This document shows positions 27,332 through 36,502 of a DNA stretch of 64,000 nt, piece after piece. The position numbers and the translations under genes are program-made. The stretch spans positions 992,001 through 1,056,000 of the forward strand of contig NZ_PTRA01000001.1 of assembly GCF_002943425.1 (NCBI RefSeq), given 5' to 3'. Under the pieces are notes generated by a model that saw only the letters and a list, made by a program, of their open reading frames with translations, was not told where the DNA came from and searched no databases. The stretch's first letter is position 1. Each line of letters starts with the position of its first letter. Origin of the DNA: Siphonobacter curvatus (GTDB lineage: Bacteria > Bacteroidota > Bacteroidia > Cytophagales > Spirosomataceae).

Positions 27332-27365
27332 AAAACCCCTCAAATCTAAAAGATGAGAGGGGTTT
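27332..27365. terminator. Second terminator-like hairpin
   Basis: AAAACCCCTC near 27332 pairs with GAGGGGTTTT near 27365, with a further AATCT/AGAT pairing inside. It could stop transcription on either strand. Confidence 0.6.
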
Positions 27366-27638
27366 TACTCCTCAGAACTAGCTACACCGTCATGAAGCTG
27401 TTCTGTTTCTCAAGTTCAATCCTTCAAGCCGCCACTTGATTAGATTGATGAAACAAAACTAGTATCTCAAAAACGGGTTAGAATGAGTTTTCGGCGAAAG
27501 GGAAGAATGGATCGAAAAATAGTAGTATTTGGCACTTTTTTGGTAAAAAATTAGTAAGTATATAGTTTAATTTACTTGTAAGTATATATATGACAATTAT
27601 AAGTATAGAAAATCGATTTGTGGAAGGGCATAAAACTT

Positions 27639-28064
27639 TTAATGCTCAGGAGGTAATCGAACAATATGACCCCAGAATTCATATAAACTCTTGAAGGTGT
27701 TAACTAAATCGTTATAGCTGGATGGTTTTATAATGTAAGAATTAGCCCCAAATCGATAGGCATTTTTGATGTCTTCGGGTACTGAAGAGGTACTCATAAC
27801 AATAACGGGTAGAAAACAAACATGAGCATGTTTTCGAATAAATTGTAAAAGCTCTGGTCCACCACCAGGCCGGAGATTCCAGTCAAGAAGAAGCAAATCT
27901 GGCAGTTTTTGCTTTGCGTCAAGCCGATGAAGCAATTCAGGTTCTGTACTTACACTTTCCCATTGTACCTTAGCTCCTGCTTCATCAAAGGCTTCTTGTA
28001 CTAGAAAGCGATCATCTGCATCATCATCTGCCAATAGGATATGTAAGATAGAATTCGCTGTCAT
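27639..28064 (-). CDS. Single-domain response regulator (Rcp1-like receiver)
   Basis: Stand-alone CheY-like receiver of 141 residues without an output domain. The acidic pocket is ADDDADD at residues 12-18, the phosphoacceptor is Asp61 in LLLLDWNLRPGGG, and the conserved lysine is Lys113 in IIKPSS. The DWNLRPGGGPELL segment and overall spacing match receivers paired with bacteriophytochrome or PAS kinases. No kinase gene is adjacent; the PAS kinase at 55.2 kb is far away. Ser/Thr at MSTSSV near 90-95 completes the switch. Confidence 0.9.
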   Translation of the reverse strand: MTANSILHILLADDDADDRFLVQEAFDEAGAKVQWESVSTEPELLHRLDAKQKLPDLLLLDWNLRPGGGPELLQFIRKHAHVCFLPVIVMSTSSVPEDIKNAYRFGANSYIIKPSSYNDLVNTFKSLYEFWGHIVRLPPEH

Positions 28065-28281
28065 GACACCAACACCCTTAGTAGTATTCAGGCATAAGAA
28101 TACCTTTTCTAAAGGTATAGAGTCAAAAAAAACATTCCCTCATAAAAACTGAGTAAAGCTGGGAACGATGTAAGATTTTTTTCACTATTTCGAGTCGAAG
28201 CTTTCATCGAGTATACTGAATTAGTGGAAGGGATTACCCAACCATTTCTGCCAGCTATCTACAATCACTAGTTTAATCCGT

Positions 28282-28806
28282 ATGAACCGGCCTTTATCTA
28301 CTGAATATCCCGCCTCAAGTCAGATGGCTCATTATATAGCCTTAGTACCAGACTCTAATGTACTCGAGGTACTACACCATCAATACGAAGAAGTTCTGCA
28401 TCGTTACGAATCTTTATTATTGCCCGAGCAAGCGGACTTCCGATACGCTGAGGGGAAGTGGAGTATCAAAGAAATGTTAGGGCATATGATTGATACCGAG
28501 CGTATTTTCTCTTACCGGGCTTTAGCAATTGCTCGGGGCGAAACTCAGAAACTACCGGGTTTTGAACAGGATGAGTACATGGCCGTAGCTCAGTTTAGCA
28601 GACAGCCCCTGGAAGACTTACTGCAACAGTATCAATTTTTACGTAAAGGCAATCTGCTGCTATTTCGTAGTTTCAGTGAGGAGGATCTATCCCGAATGGG
28701 TACCAGCAGTGGTTCCCCTTTGTCGAGCCGAGCTCTGATTTTCATGATTGCCGGACATGAGCAGCACCATTTGAACATTTTAACCGAACGTTATCAATTA
28801 GGATAG
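28282..28806 (+). CDS. DinB family protein
   Basis: Four-helix-bundle protein of the DinB/YfiT metal-dependent superfamily, 174 residues. The three metal-binding histidines are visible: His68 in MLGHMID, and His159 and His163 in AGHEQHHLNIL. Members include thiol-dependent transferases such as bacillithiol or mycothiol S-transferases, but many have unknown substrates, and I cannot place this one more closely. It lies 47 bases before the Nif3-like gene on the same strand and may share its transcript. The N-terminal 20 residues are not conserved. Confidence 0.85.
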   Translation: MNRPLSTEYPASSQMAHYIALVPDSNVLEVLHHQYEEVLHRYESLLLPEQADFRYAEGKWSIKEMLGHMIDTERIFSYRALAIARGETQKLPGFEQDEYMAVAQFSRQPLEDLLQQYQFLRKGNLLLFRSFSEEDLSRMGTSSGSPLSSRALIFMIAGHEQHHLNILTERYQLG

Positions 28807-28852
28807 TTTTCCACTTGAGGAAACCTATTAAAAATTGATCTATACCCTGGCC

Positions 28853-29953
28853 ATGAGTACAATTCAACACGTTACTTCTTTTCTCGAAAAATGGGCTCCC
28901 TTGGCCTATCAGGAAAGCTACGACAATGCGGGCCTGATCGTCGGTGATTCACAACAGGAAGTAAAAAATGTTCTCGTTACCCTGGATTGCACGGAAGCCA
29001 TCGTAGAAGAAGCAGTTCAGCGAAACTGTAACCTGATCATTGCCCATCATCCCATCGTTTTTAAGGGATTGAAACAGTTGAACGGGAAAAATTACGTCGA
29101 ACGGACCGTAATCAAGGCTCTGAAAAACGACATTGCTCTCTACGCCATTCATACCAATCTGGATAGCGTAAAAGGAGGCGTAAACGATCGGATCGCTCAA
29201 CAACTCGGGTTGTCGTCAGTGCGTATACTGGCTCCCAAACGGCAGACGCTCGAAAAGCTTACCACCTTCGTTCCCGTAGAACAAACGTCGCAGGTTCTGG
29301 AGGCTCTCTATGCCGCCGGAGCGGGTCAGATCGGGGAGTATAAAAACTGCTCGTTCCGAACGCTGGGTACGGGCACCTTCACCCCAACGGGATCAGCGGA
29401 CCCTTTTCTGGGCGAACTAAATCAGCCCGAAGAAGTGGAGGAGTACCGGATTGAAGTGATTTTCCCGGCTCCTCTGGAAGGGCGGGTGTTACAGGCTCTG
29501 CGGCAAGCTCACCCCTACGAAGAAGTGGCCTACTATCTGCATCAGCTCGAAAACAGTAATCAGGAAGTAGGTTCTGGAGCGATCGGTACACTGCCTGAAC
29601 CACTCTCTGAAAACGATTGGCTAGCGTACCTGAAAAGCCGAATGAACTTGAAAGTGATTCGTCATACGGAACCGCGGAACAAAACCGTACAAAAAATTGC
29701 TATCTGTGGTGGATCGGGCAGTTTTCTGCTGAAAGATGCATTACGGCAACAGGCGGACGTTTTCGTAACTGCTGATTTTAAATACCACGAGTTCTTCGAT
29801 GCCGAAAAGCAGCTAATGATTTGTGATATTGGGCATTACGAAAGCGAAGTTTTCACGAAAGAGCTATTAAGTGAGCGTCTAACGGAAAATTTTCCTAATT
29901 TTGCGACACTTTTATCTAAAACTGACACCAATCCGGTTCACTATTTCGTGTAA
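28853..29953 (+). CDS. Nif3-like dinuclear metal centre hexameric protein
   Basis: NIF3/YbgI/DUF34 family protein, about 366 residues from the ATG at 28853. Metal-ligand segments are LIIAHHPIVFKG near residue 59 and DIGHYESE near 328, with IHTNLD near 100. The middle third (about 125-235) is the inserted PII-like domain of longer bacterial members. The molecular role is unsettled; structures show a two-metal hexamer, and GTP cyclohydrolase-like activity has been proposed for some members. It is followed by the coiled-coil zinc-ribbon gene, a pairing frequent in Bacteroidota. Confidence 0.92.
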   Translation: MSTIQHVTSFLEKWAPLAYQESYDNAGLIVGDSQQEVKNVLVTLDCTEAIVEEAVQRNCNLIIAHHPIVFKGLKQLNGKNYVERTVIKALKNDIALYAIHTNLDSVKGGVNDRIAQQLGLSSVRILAPKRQTLEKLTTFVPVEQTSQVLEALYAAGAGQIGEYKNCSFRTLGTGTFTPTGSADPFLGELNQPEEVEEYRIEVIFPAPLEGRVLQALRQAHPYEEVAYYLHQLENSNQEVGSGAIGTLPEPLSENDWLAYLKSRMNLKVIRHTEPRNKTVQKIAICGGSGSFLLKDALRQQADVFVTADFKYHEFFDAEKQLMICDIGHYESEVFTKELLSERLTENFPNFATLLSKTDTNPVHYFV

Positions 29954-30038
29954 GTTCTACAGTTTTTTCTTAAATGGGCTGAATGTCAGCCCGGTTGTTA
30001 AGTAAAAGCTGGAAACGATAGATTCGAAACTCTCATTC

Positions 30039-30794
30039 ATGGAAGCAACGGTAGCTCAAAAACTCGATTTTCTCCTCCAATTACAGGCCATAGATTCTCA
30101 GTTAGACGAAATCAAAAAAATTCGCGGGGATTTGCCTGAAGAAGTTCGGGATCTTGAGGATGATATCGCCGGGTTTGAAACCCGTATCAAACGTCATAAA
30201 GATACCATCGACACGCTTGATTCCGAAATCCACGGCTATCGTCAGGCCAAGCGTGACGCTGAAAAACTGATTGTTAAGTATAAAGATCAGCAAAATAACG
30301 TCCGCAATAACCGGGAATTCGATGCCATCAACAAAGAGATCGAATTTCAGGAACTGGAAATGAAACTGGCGGATAAGCGTACGGCTGAAGCCAGCGAAAA
30401 AGTGCGTCTGAAAGAAGAAGAAATTCGTCATACGCAACAATTATTGGAAGAACGTCGCAAAGATCTTGACGCGAAACGCAAAGAACTGGACATCATTCTG
30501 GGAGAAAGCCAGGAAGATGAAAAGAAACTGAACGAACAACGTGACAAACAGGCACTGAAAGTAGAAGACCGTTTACGTCTGGCTTATCAGCGTATTCGTG
30601 ACAATTCTTCGAACGGACTAGCCGTTGTAACGGTTCGCCGGGCAGCGTGTAGCGGTTGTTTTAACGTAGTACCTCCCCAACGTCAGGCTGACATTCGGGA
30701 GCAGAAGAAAATCATCATCTGTGAACATTGCGGTCGGATTCTGGCGGACGTCGAAGACGCTCCTGTCACGGTTGCTACAACTTCACGGCGGTAA
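30039..30794 (+). CDS. Coiled-coil protein with C-terminal zinc ribbon
   Basis: A 251-residue protein: a long charged coiled coil (about residues 10-190) ending in a C4 zinc ribbon with CSGCFNVV near 203-210 and CEHCGRIL near 228-235. It resembles the CT398/zf-RING_7 family, often encoded beside Nif3 homologues. It has no signal peptide or membrane segment, so it is cytoplasmic. The function is unknown; the ribbon suggests nucleic-acid or protein binding. A terminator follows directly. Confidence 0.85.
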   Translation: MEATVAQKLDFLLQLQAIDSQLDEIKKIRGDLPEEVRDLEDDIAGFETRIKRHKDTIDTLDSEIHGYRQAKRDAEKLIVKYKDQQNNVRNNREFDAINKEIEFQELEMKLADKRTAEASEKVRLKEEEIRHTQQLLEERRKDLDAKRKELDIILGESQEDEKKLNEQRDKQALKVEDRLRLAYQRIRDNSSNGLAVVTVRRAACSGCFNVVPPQRQADIREQKKIIICEHCGRILADVEDAPVTVATTSRR

Positions 30795-30825
30795 TTTTAT
30801 TTTTACAGCAACACCAATCTGAACG

Positions 30826-30849
30826 AACCCGTCGAATTTTCGACGGGTT
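30826..30849 (+). terminator. Intrinsic terminator after zinc-ribbon gene
   Basis: A 10-bp stem (30826-30835 with 30840-30849) is followed by a T-run of seven. Confidence 0.88.
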
Positions 30850-30878
30850 TTTTTGTACCAGCTTCAGCCCATTCTTCC

Positions 30879-32345
30879 ATGAAACGAATCTTATTTCTTC
30901 TACTTTTCCTTCCAAGCTTTAGTCAGGCAGCCGATTTTGAATGGACCCCCCGTGTACAGCAGGCTTACCTGGACATTTTCAAACTCAAGCTCAACAAAGG
31001 TCGGCAGGAACTAGCTCCCGAACTGAAAACGAACGGAGTAGCTCTGTATTTGGATGATTACGCCGATATGTTATCGCTGCTGCTCACGGAAGATCGGAAG
31101 GCATACGAAAGCATGGAGAAAAACGGTGAGAAACGCCTGCAGCAATTGGAGGATATGGACGAAGATTCGCCCTGGAATCGCTGCCTGCGGGCCGAAATCC
31201 GATTACACTGGGCCTTTGTAAAAATCAAATTTGGCAAGGAAGTACCGGGAGCCTGGGATATTATTAAAGCGTACAAATTGCTGGATGAAAACGCCCGAAG
31301 ATTCCCGCAGTTTACGTACAACAAAAAAGCCTTGGGGATGCTGCACGTGCTGATCGGATCGACGCCCGAGAGCTATCGTTGGGTAACCAAACTACTGGGA
31401 TTGCGGGGAAATATTCAGCAGGGGTTGCAGGAAATCCACGCCGTGACGCAGAAAGAACCCTTGTTTCGGACAGAAGCTCAACTAATTGAATACCTTATGC
31501 AGGGGTATGTCTTGAGACTGAGTGGTCGGGAAGTGACGGATTTCCAGAAATACCTGGCTCAGAACAGTGATAACTTACTGATTCAGTTTTTTGGTAATTC
31601 CATTCTGATGAAAGAAGGACACGGGGAAGCCGCGTTGGCCCTGGCTCAAAATCATCCCAACTCACCGGAATACCTGGATATACCTTTTTTCGACTACCAT
31701 ATCGGTGAGATCCTCTTACAAAAAGGCCAGTACGCTCACGCAATTACCGCCTTTCAGCAATTTCTAAAACAGCATCCTACTGGAAATTTTGTTAAAGACG
31801 CGACGTACAAGGAGTACCTCTGCTACGCTCTGGCGGGTGATGAGGCCAAAGCCCGAACCCAGTATGAGCGGGTAAAAACGATAGGACAGGCCCATAATGA
31901 AGCCGACAAATCGGCCCAGAAAGCTTGTAATGCCGCGTACCAGCCTTTAACCGATCCTCAGAAACTGGTACTCAAAGCTCGTTTTGCCGGTGACGGTGGC
32001 TATTATGAAACGGCTTTACAAAACCTCAAGAACACCTCAGAAGCTCAGTTTTCGCAGCCCTACGACCGAACCGAGTACAATTATCGCAAAGCCCGTATTT
32101 ACCATCGGATGAACGACTTTGTAACGGCTATCCCCTTGTACGAACGGGCTATTGCCCTGGGCGAAGGACAAAACTGGCATTTTGCTCCGTCCTCCTGCCT
32201 GCAATTGGGGTACATTTTTCAGTTACGCAACGACAAGGCCAAAGCCAAAAGTTATTTCGAGAAAGCTATTAGCTTCAAAAAACACGAATACAAAAATTCC
32301 GTGGATGGCAAAGCCAAGGCAGCTCTCACTGAAATGGGCTATTAA
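30879..32345 (+). CDS. Secreted protein with C-terminal TPR-like repeats
   Basis: A 488-residue protein with a Sec signal peptide (residues 1-17, ending SQA) and helical repeats through most of its length. TPR-like units are clearest at about 275-310 (GEILLQKGQYAHAITAFQQF) and 405-470 (YRKARIYHRMNDFVTAIPLY, LGYIFQLRNDKAKAKSYFEK). No catalytic domain is visible. It is most likely periplasmic or outer-membrane-associated and scaffold-like. I cannot name a specific family. It is transcribed alone and converges with the following gene. Confidence 0.8.
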   Translation: MKRILFLLLFLPSFSQAADFEWTPRVQQAYLDIFKLKLNKGRQELAPELKTNGVALYLDDYADMLSLLLTEDRKAYESMEKNGEKRLQQLEDMDEDSPWNRCLRAEIRLHWAFVKIKFGKEVPGAWDIIKAYKLLDENARRFPQFTYNKKALGMLHVLIGSTPESYRWVTKLLGLRGNIQQGLQEIHAVTQKEPLFRTEAQLIEYLMQGYVLRLSGREVTDFQKYLAQNSDNLLIQFFGNSILMKEGHGEAALALAQNHPNSPEYLDIPFFDYHIGEILLQKGQYAHAITAFQQFLKQHPTGNFVKDATYKEYLCYALAGDEAKARTQYERVKTIGQAHNEADKSAQKACNAAYQPLTDPQKLVLKARFAGDGGYYETALQNLKNTSEAQFSQPYDRTEYNYRKARIYHRMNDFVTAIPLYERAIALGEGQNWHFAPSSCLQLGYIFQLRNDKAKAKSYFEKAISFKKHEYKNSVDGKAKAALTEMGY

Positions 32346-32391
32346 CGGATTCACGAAAGCTGTTGTGCTGCATCTTTGACTAGAAAGTGAT

Positions 32392-33207
32392 TTACATTTC
32401 CCCTTCTACACCCAGACCAAACAGAGCAAAATCATACTTAACCGGATCGCTCGGATCGAAGCGACGCAGGTGATCCGTTAATTCCAGAGCGGCCTGCCAG
32501 TCGGTATTGGGTCGCTGCAATAAGCCTAGCTTTCGAGCTACCCGTTCTACGTGTACATCGCAGGGGCAAACGAGTGCTGCTGGTGACAAACGATTCCAGA
32601 TTCCGAAGTCTACACCATTCGCGTCTTTGCGGACCATCCAGCGGAGAAACATATTGAGGCGTTTGCACGAGGACTTTCGGGCGGGTGTGGCCACGTGTTT
32701 ACGCGTACGGGCCGGGGCATCTTCCAAACCAAAAAATACTTCATGAAAACGGACCAAAGCCTGTTCAGCCGGAAAAGCCGGGTGCCGCTCGGGCTGGGGT
32801 AAGGCAACGGATGCGGGTACGAAAGCCTCTTCCAGAGACGCGTGCTCTGCGTAAAACTGCTGAAAAAAGTGCAGGAAGTAGAGCGTATCCGTAGCGTTAA
32901 ACGTACGGTGTTTGAAGTGAAGAAAAGGCTTCAGATCAAGGGGTTGATGATTCCGAACGAAATCGTACGGAGCCCCGTCCATGAGCCGAATCAGCTCGTT
33001 ACACTTATTGATAATCGTCTTCCGCTGACCCCAGGCCAGTACCGCCGCCCAGAATCCCATAATCTCAATATCCTGTTGCTGCGAAAACTGATGTGGAATA
33101 CTGATGGGATCGTTTGGTATAAAAGTCGGTTGGTTGTATTGCTGTACTTTGCTTTCGAGTAAGTCGTATAACCAGTCTGCGGAATGAGTTTTTTCAAAAA
33201 GTGCCAT
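32392..33207 (-). CDS. TIGR02757 family protein (HhH-like, unknown function)
   Basis: A 271-residue member of the TIGR02757 family found widely in Bacteroidota; its role is unknown. Its helical layout has a distant resemblance to base-excision glycosylases. Recognisable segments are IEIMGFWAAVLAWGQRKTII near residues 48-67, KRLNMFLRWMVRKD near 181-194, and PCDVHVERVARKLGL near 211-226. The CPCDVHVERVARKLGL stretch resembles the metal/DNA-contact region of HhH enzymes but lacks an obvious catalytic Lys/Asp pair. The ATG at 33207 matches the usual start ahead of LYDLLESKV. It is divergent from the glycosylase gene. Confidence 0.85.
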   Translation of the reverse strand: MALFEKTHSADWLYDLLESKVQQYNQPTFIPNDPISIPHQFSQQQDIEIMGFWAAVLAWGQRKTIINKCNELIRLMDGAPYDFVRNHQPLDLKPFLHFKHRTFNATDTLYFLHFFQQFYAEHASLEEAFVPASVALPQPERHPAFPAEQALVRFHEVFFGLEDAPARTRKHVATPARKSSCKRLNMFLRWMVRKDANGVDFGIWNRLSPAALVCPCDVHVERVARKLGLLQRPNTDWQAALELTDHLRRFDPSDPVKYDFALFGLGVEGEM

Positions 33208-33408
33208 ACTGCAAAGGTCAGCAAACAATTGCTGATTCCATACCGTTTGCTAGGAAGAGTAAGGAGAAGCTTTGGAACTTGATCAGTTGAGGAGGAGTGA
33301 CAACATGATCCCAATCATCCGTCGGTCCCTAGCGGAGAGTCCCTATCGAAAATATTCCCTTACACAACCGTCATCCAAAACTAGACAACCCACATTCATT
33401 ACGCCACT

Positions 33409-34233
33409 ATGCCTGAATTACCCGAAGTCGAAACCTACCGACGTTATTTCGAAGCGACCTGCCTCTTTCAACCCCTGGCTGATATTCAAGTAGAAGATAC
33501 CAAGCTCCTGACCACTGATTACGACGTATTGGTAGCAGCCTTACGCGGCAGGCAATTCGTCGCGACGCAACGCGTCGGTAAAAACCTGTTCGTCGAAACG
33601 GACGGTGGTTTCTTTGTACACTTCCATTTCGGGATGACGGGTGATCTGGCCTATTATCAGTACGATCAGGAGCAGCCTCGCTTTGCCCGAATTATTTTTT
33701 ACTTTCAGAATGGCTATCGGCTTGCGTTCATTTGTCCCCGGAAATTTGAACGAATTGGGCTAGTAGACGATGTGAAAGCATACCTGCTGAAAAAGCGAAT
33801 TGCGGCGGATGCACTAGCTATTACGCCAGAAGAGCTGGGTCAGACGCTGGCCCGTAAAAAAGCCCTGATTAAACCCGTACTGCTGGATCAGTCGGTAGTG
33901 GCGGGCATTGGCAACTGGATTGTGGACGAAGTATTGTTCCAGGCTCGGATTCATCCCGAACGGCTGGCTTCTTCGCTGACGAGCTTGGAAGTACAGGCCT
34001 TACACGAAGCTATTCAGAAAGTATTACTAACGGCTATTCAATACGAAGCGAACTACGCTTTGTTCCCGCAGGATTTCATCATTCATGCCCGGGAATGGGC
34101 TTTGTCGCCGTACCCGGATCAAGGGCAGCATCTGCTTTGTCCACGTTGTCAGCAAAAGCTCCAGATCAAACAGGTAGGAGGGCGTACTACCTACTTCTGT
34201 CCCGTCGATCAGCCCTATGTTCTGTCGTTTTAG
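33409..34233 (+). CDS. Fpg/Nei family DNA glycosylase
   Basis: Bifunctional DNA glycosylase/AP lyase of the MutM/Nei family, removing oxidised bases. The catalytic N-terminus PELPEVETYRR follows the initiator Met, so Pro2 is the nucleophile and Glu3 the acid. The H2TH region around VAGIGNWIVDEVLFQARIHP (residues 163-182) is intact. The zinc finger has Cys244, Cys247 and Cys264, but the fourth ligand position is Asp267 (CPVDQ). The finger arginine in GGRTTYFC is kept. An Fpg-like enzyme is likely, but Nei specificity is not excluded. The gene is divergent from TIGR02757. Confidence 0.88.
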   Translation: MPELPEVETYRRYFEATCLFQPLADIQVEDTKLLTTDYDVLVAALRGRQFVATQRVGKNLFVETDGGFFVHFHFGMTGDLAYYQYDQEQPRFARIIFYFQNGYRLAFICPRKFERIGLVDDVKAYLLKKRIAADALAITPEELGQTLARKKALIKPVLLDQSVVAGIGNWIVDEVLFQARIHPERLASSLTSLEVQALHEAIQKVLLTAIQYEANYALFPQDFIIHAREWALSPYPDQGQHLLCPRCQQKLQIKQVGGRTTYFCPVDQPYVLSF

Positions 34234-34397
34234 GTTAAACGTTCGCTTAGGTAATGTCTGATTTCCAGCAGTTAGGGCCACTGTCTGGTTAATTTATTAA
34301 ATTTTTTTAAAAAATACGGGTTTTGTCAGGCTGGTAGTACAAGCTTGTCAGGGAAAAGCTATATTTTTGTTGCGTTAACTAAGCCTCCTTCTATAAC

Positions 34398-36338
34398 ATG
34401 CTGCCCGAGACAGACACGTTGTTAGCTACGCCGACGCTGAACCAGCCCATCGCCTTCGAACGGATTCCTACGCAGATTTATGCCGATTCCAATGACGCAT
34501 CAGCGGCGGTTGCCCGTGAAATTGCCGAAATCATTCGTTCCAAACAATTACAGGGAAAACCTGCTGTATTAGGTTTGGCTACGGGATCATCGCCTAAAAA
34601 AGTGTATGCGGAGCTCATCCGCATTCACCGGGAAGAGCGGCTCAGCTTTTACAACGTCATTACATTCAACCTGGATGAATACTATCCCATGCAGCCCGAC
34701 GGCTTACAAAGCTACGTTCGGTTCATGCAGGAGCAGCTGTTTAACCACATTGACATCCCTAAAGACAATTATTTTATTCCCGATGGCACTCTGTCACCGG
34801 CTCAGATTCCGGCTTTCTGCCAGGAATACGAACGCCGGATTGATGAACTAGGCGGTCTGGATTTTCAATTATTAGGAATTGGCCGGAATGGTCACGTCGG
34901 TTTCAACGAGCCGGGTTCACACGTGAATTCCCGCACTCGCCTGATGACGCTCGATTTAACGACCCGTATTGATGCGGCTCTGGATTTCGGCGGACTGGCT
35001 AACGTTCCTAAAAAAGCTATTACGCTGGGTATTAACCAGATCATGAAAGCCAAGCGGGTAATTCTGCTGGCCTGGGGTGAGCACAAAGCTCCCATGATTC
35101 ATCAGGCGATCGAAGGTCCCGTGACGGATCAGGTCCCGGCGAGTTATTTACAGGGACATCCCAACGTACAATTCGTACTCGACGAATCGGCTGCTGCTGA
35201 ACTGACCCGCCGCAAAACGCCCTGGTTGGTAGAAGAGGTGATCTGGGATAAAACCATGATCAAAAAAGCCGTTACGCACCTGGCTCTTTCACTGAATAAA
35301 CCCATTCTGAAACTGACCAACCGTGATTACAACGACAATGGTCTTTCGGATTTGCTGGCTCAGGTAGGACAGGCGTATGACCTGAATATCGACGTATTCA
35401 ATCAGTTACAACATACCATTACGGGCTGGCCGGGTGGAAAACCCAACGCCGACGATGCCAAGCGTCCCGAACGGGCCGAACCTGCTCACAAGCGTTGTTT
35501 GATCTTCAGTCCGCACCCCGACGACGATATTATTTCGATGGGAGGTACGTTCCAACGCCTTGTAGATCAGGGACATGACGTACACGTGGGTTATCAGACT
35601 TCGGGTAACATTGCCGTAGCCGATGATGAAGCCCTACGTTTTATCGACTTCGTAGTTGATTACAACCGGCACTTTGGTATTGACAGTCCGGAAGCCGAGC
35701 GTATTTTTAAAGATGCTGCCGAATACCTGCGTACCAAGAAGGATTCGGATATCGATACTGCCGAAGTGCGTCACGTCAAAGGATTAATTCGGGAAGGTGA
35801 AGCGAAAGCAACGTGCCGCTTCGTTGGAAATGGCGTGAAGAATGCTCACTTCATGAAAATGCCTTTTTACGAAACGGGTAAAGTACAGAAAAAACCACTC
35901 AGCGAAGAAGACATCCAAATCGTAGTGGATTTGATTCGGGAAATTAAACCACATCAAATCTACGCTGCGGGTGATCTGGCCGATCCGCACGGTACGCACA
36001 AAGTGTGTCTGGATGCCGTCATGGAAGCCGTTCGTCGTTTGAAAGACGAAGCATTCATGAAAGATTGCTGGGTTTGGTTGTACAAAGGTGCCTGGGATGA
36101 GTGGGCGATCGATTTAATTGAAATGGCCGTACCTATGTCGCCGGATCAGGTAATGAAAAAGCGTCAGGGAATCTTTAAACACCAGTCCCAAAAAGACGGT
36201 GTGGTGTACCAAGGTACCGACTCTCGGGAATTCTGGCAACGGGCCGAAGAGCGGAACCAGGCAACGGCGAATTTATACAACAAATTAGGGCTTGCCGAGT
36301 ACGAAGCTGTGGAAGCGTTTGTGCGTTGGAAGTTCTAA
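34398..36338 (+). CDS. nagB: Glucosamine-6-phosphate deaminase fused to PIG-L/LmbE deacetylase domain
   Basis: A 646-residue fusion. Residues about 25-285 form a glucosamine-6-phosphate deaminase (NagB): FNLDEYYPM at 90-98 and GIGRNGHVGFNEPG at 160-173 carry the catalytic Asp and His. Residues about 365-640 form a PIG-L/LmbE N-deacetylase domain with the zinc motif SPHPDDD at 371-377. Similar fusions are common in Bacteroidota. Inferred role: the deaminase converts glucosamine 6-phosphate to fructose 6-phosphate and ammonia; the deacetylase substrate is unknown but may feed it. The gene stands alone with a strong terminator. It acts opposite to the glmM branch of hexosamine synthesis. Confidence 0.92.
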   Translation: MLPETDTLLATPTLNQPIAFERIPTQIYADSNDASAAVAREIAEIIRSKQLQGKPAVLGLATGSSPKKVYAELIRIHREERLSFYNVITFNLDEYYPMQPDGLQSYVRFMQEQLFNHIDIPKDNYFIPDGTLSPAQIPAFCQEYERRIDELGGLDFQLLGIGRNGHVGFNEPGSHVNSRTRLMTLDLTTRIDAALDFGGLANVPKKAITLGINQIMKAKRVILLAWGEHKAPMIHQAIEGPVTDQVPASYLQGHPNVQFVLDESAAAELTRRKTPWLVEEVIWDKTMIKKAVTHLALSLNKPILKLTNRDYNDNGLSDLLAQVGQAYDLNIDVFNQLQHTITGWPGGKPNADDAKRPERAEPAHKRCLIFSPHPDDDIISMGGTFQRLVDQGHDVHVGYQTSGNIAVADDEALRFIDFVVDYNRHFGIDSPEAERIFKDAAEYLRTKKDSDIDTAEVRHVKGLIREGEAKATCRFVGNGVKNAHFMKMPFYETGKVQKKPLSEEDIQIVVDLIREIKPHQIYAAGDLADPHGTHKVCLDAVMEAVRRLKDEAFMKDCWVWLYKGAWDEWAIDLIEMAVPMSPDQVMKKRQGIFKHQSQKDGVVYQGTDSREFWQRAEERNQATANLYNKLGLAEYEAVEAFVRWKF

Positions 36339-36359
36339 AATAGATTCTTATCAAAAGTC

Positions 36360-36393
36360 AACGCGACGACGCCCTTGCGGGTTTCGTCGCGTT
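36360..36393 (+). terminator. Intrinsic terminator after nagB fusion
   Basis: A stem pairing 36360-36369 with 36384-36393 plus an inner GCCC/GGG is followed by a T-run of six. Confidence 0.88.
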
Positions 36394-36502
36394 TTTTCTT
36401 GGTTTGGTCCAAGGTTATGAAACCTATCGGGCGTTTCTAGTGTAAGGGACATACAGTAGTTTAATTTTTGTACCGCCATACATAGCAATCCACTGTAAAT
36501 TT

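Larger units (their letters stand above)
27149..27638. other. 490-base intergenic region with two terminators and short repeats
   Basis: No gene is visible. Two terminator-type hairpins lie at 27212-27232 and 27332-27365. A short direct repeat, GATGAAAC followed by ACTAGTAT, occurs at 27244-27257 and again, with AAA inserted, at 27447-27465. The 60 or so bases next to the receiver gene are very A/T-rich. Read on the minus strand this could carry a small RNA downstream of the receiver gene, but nothing proves it. Confidence 0.45.
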
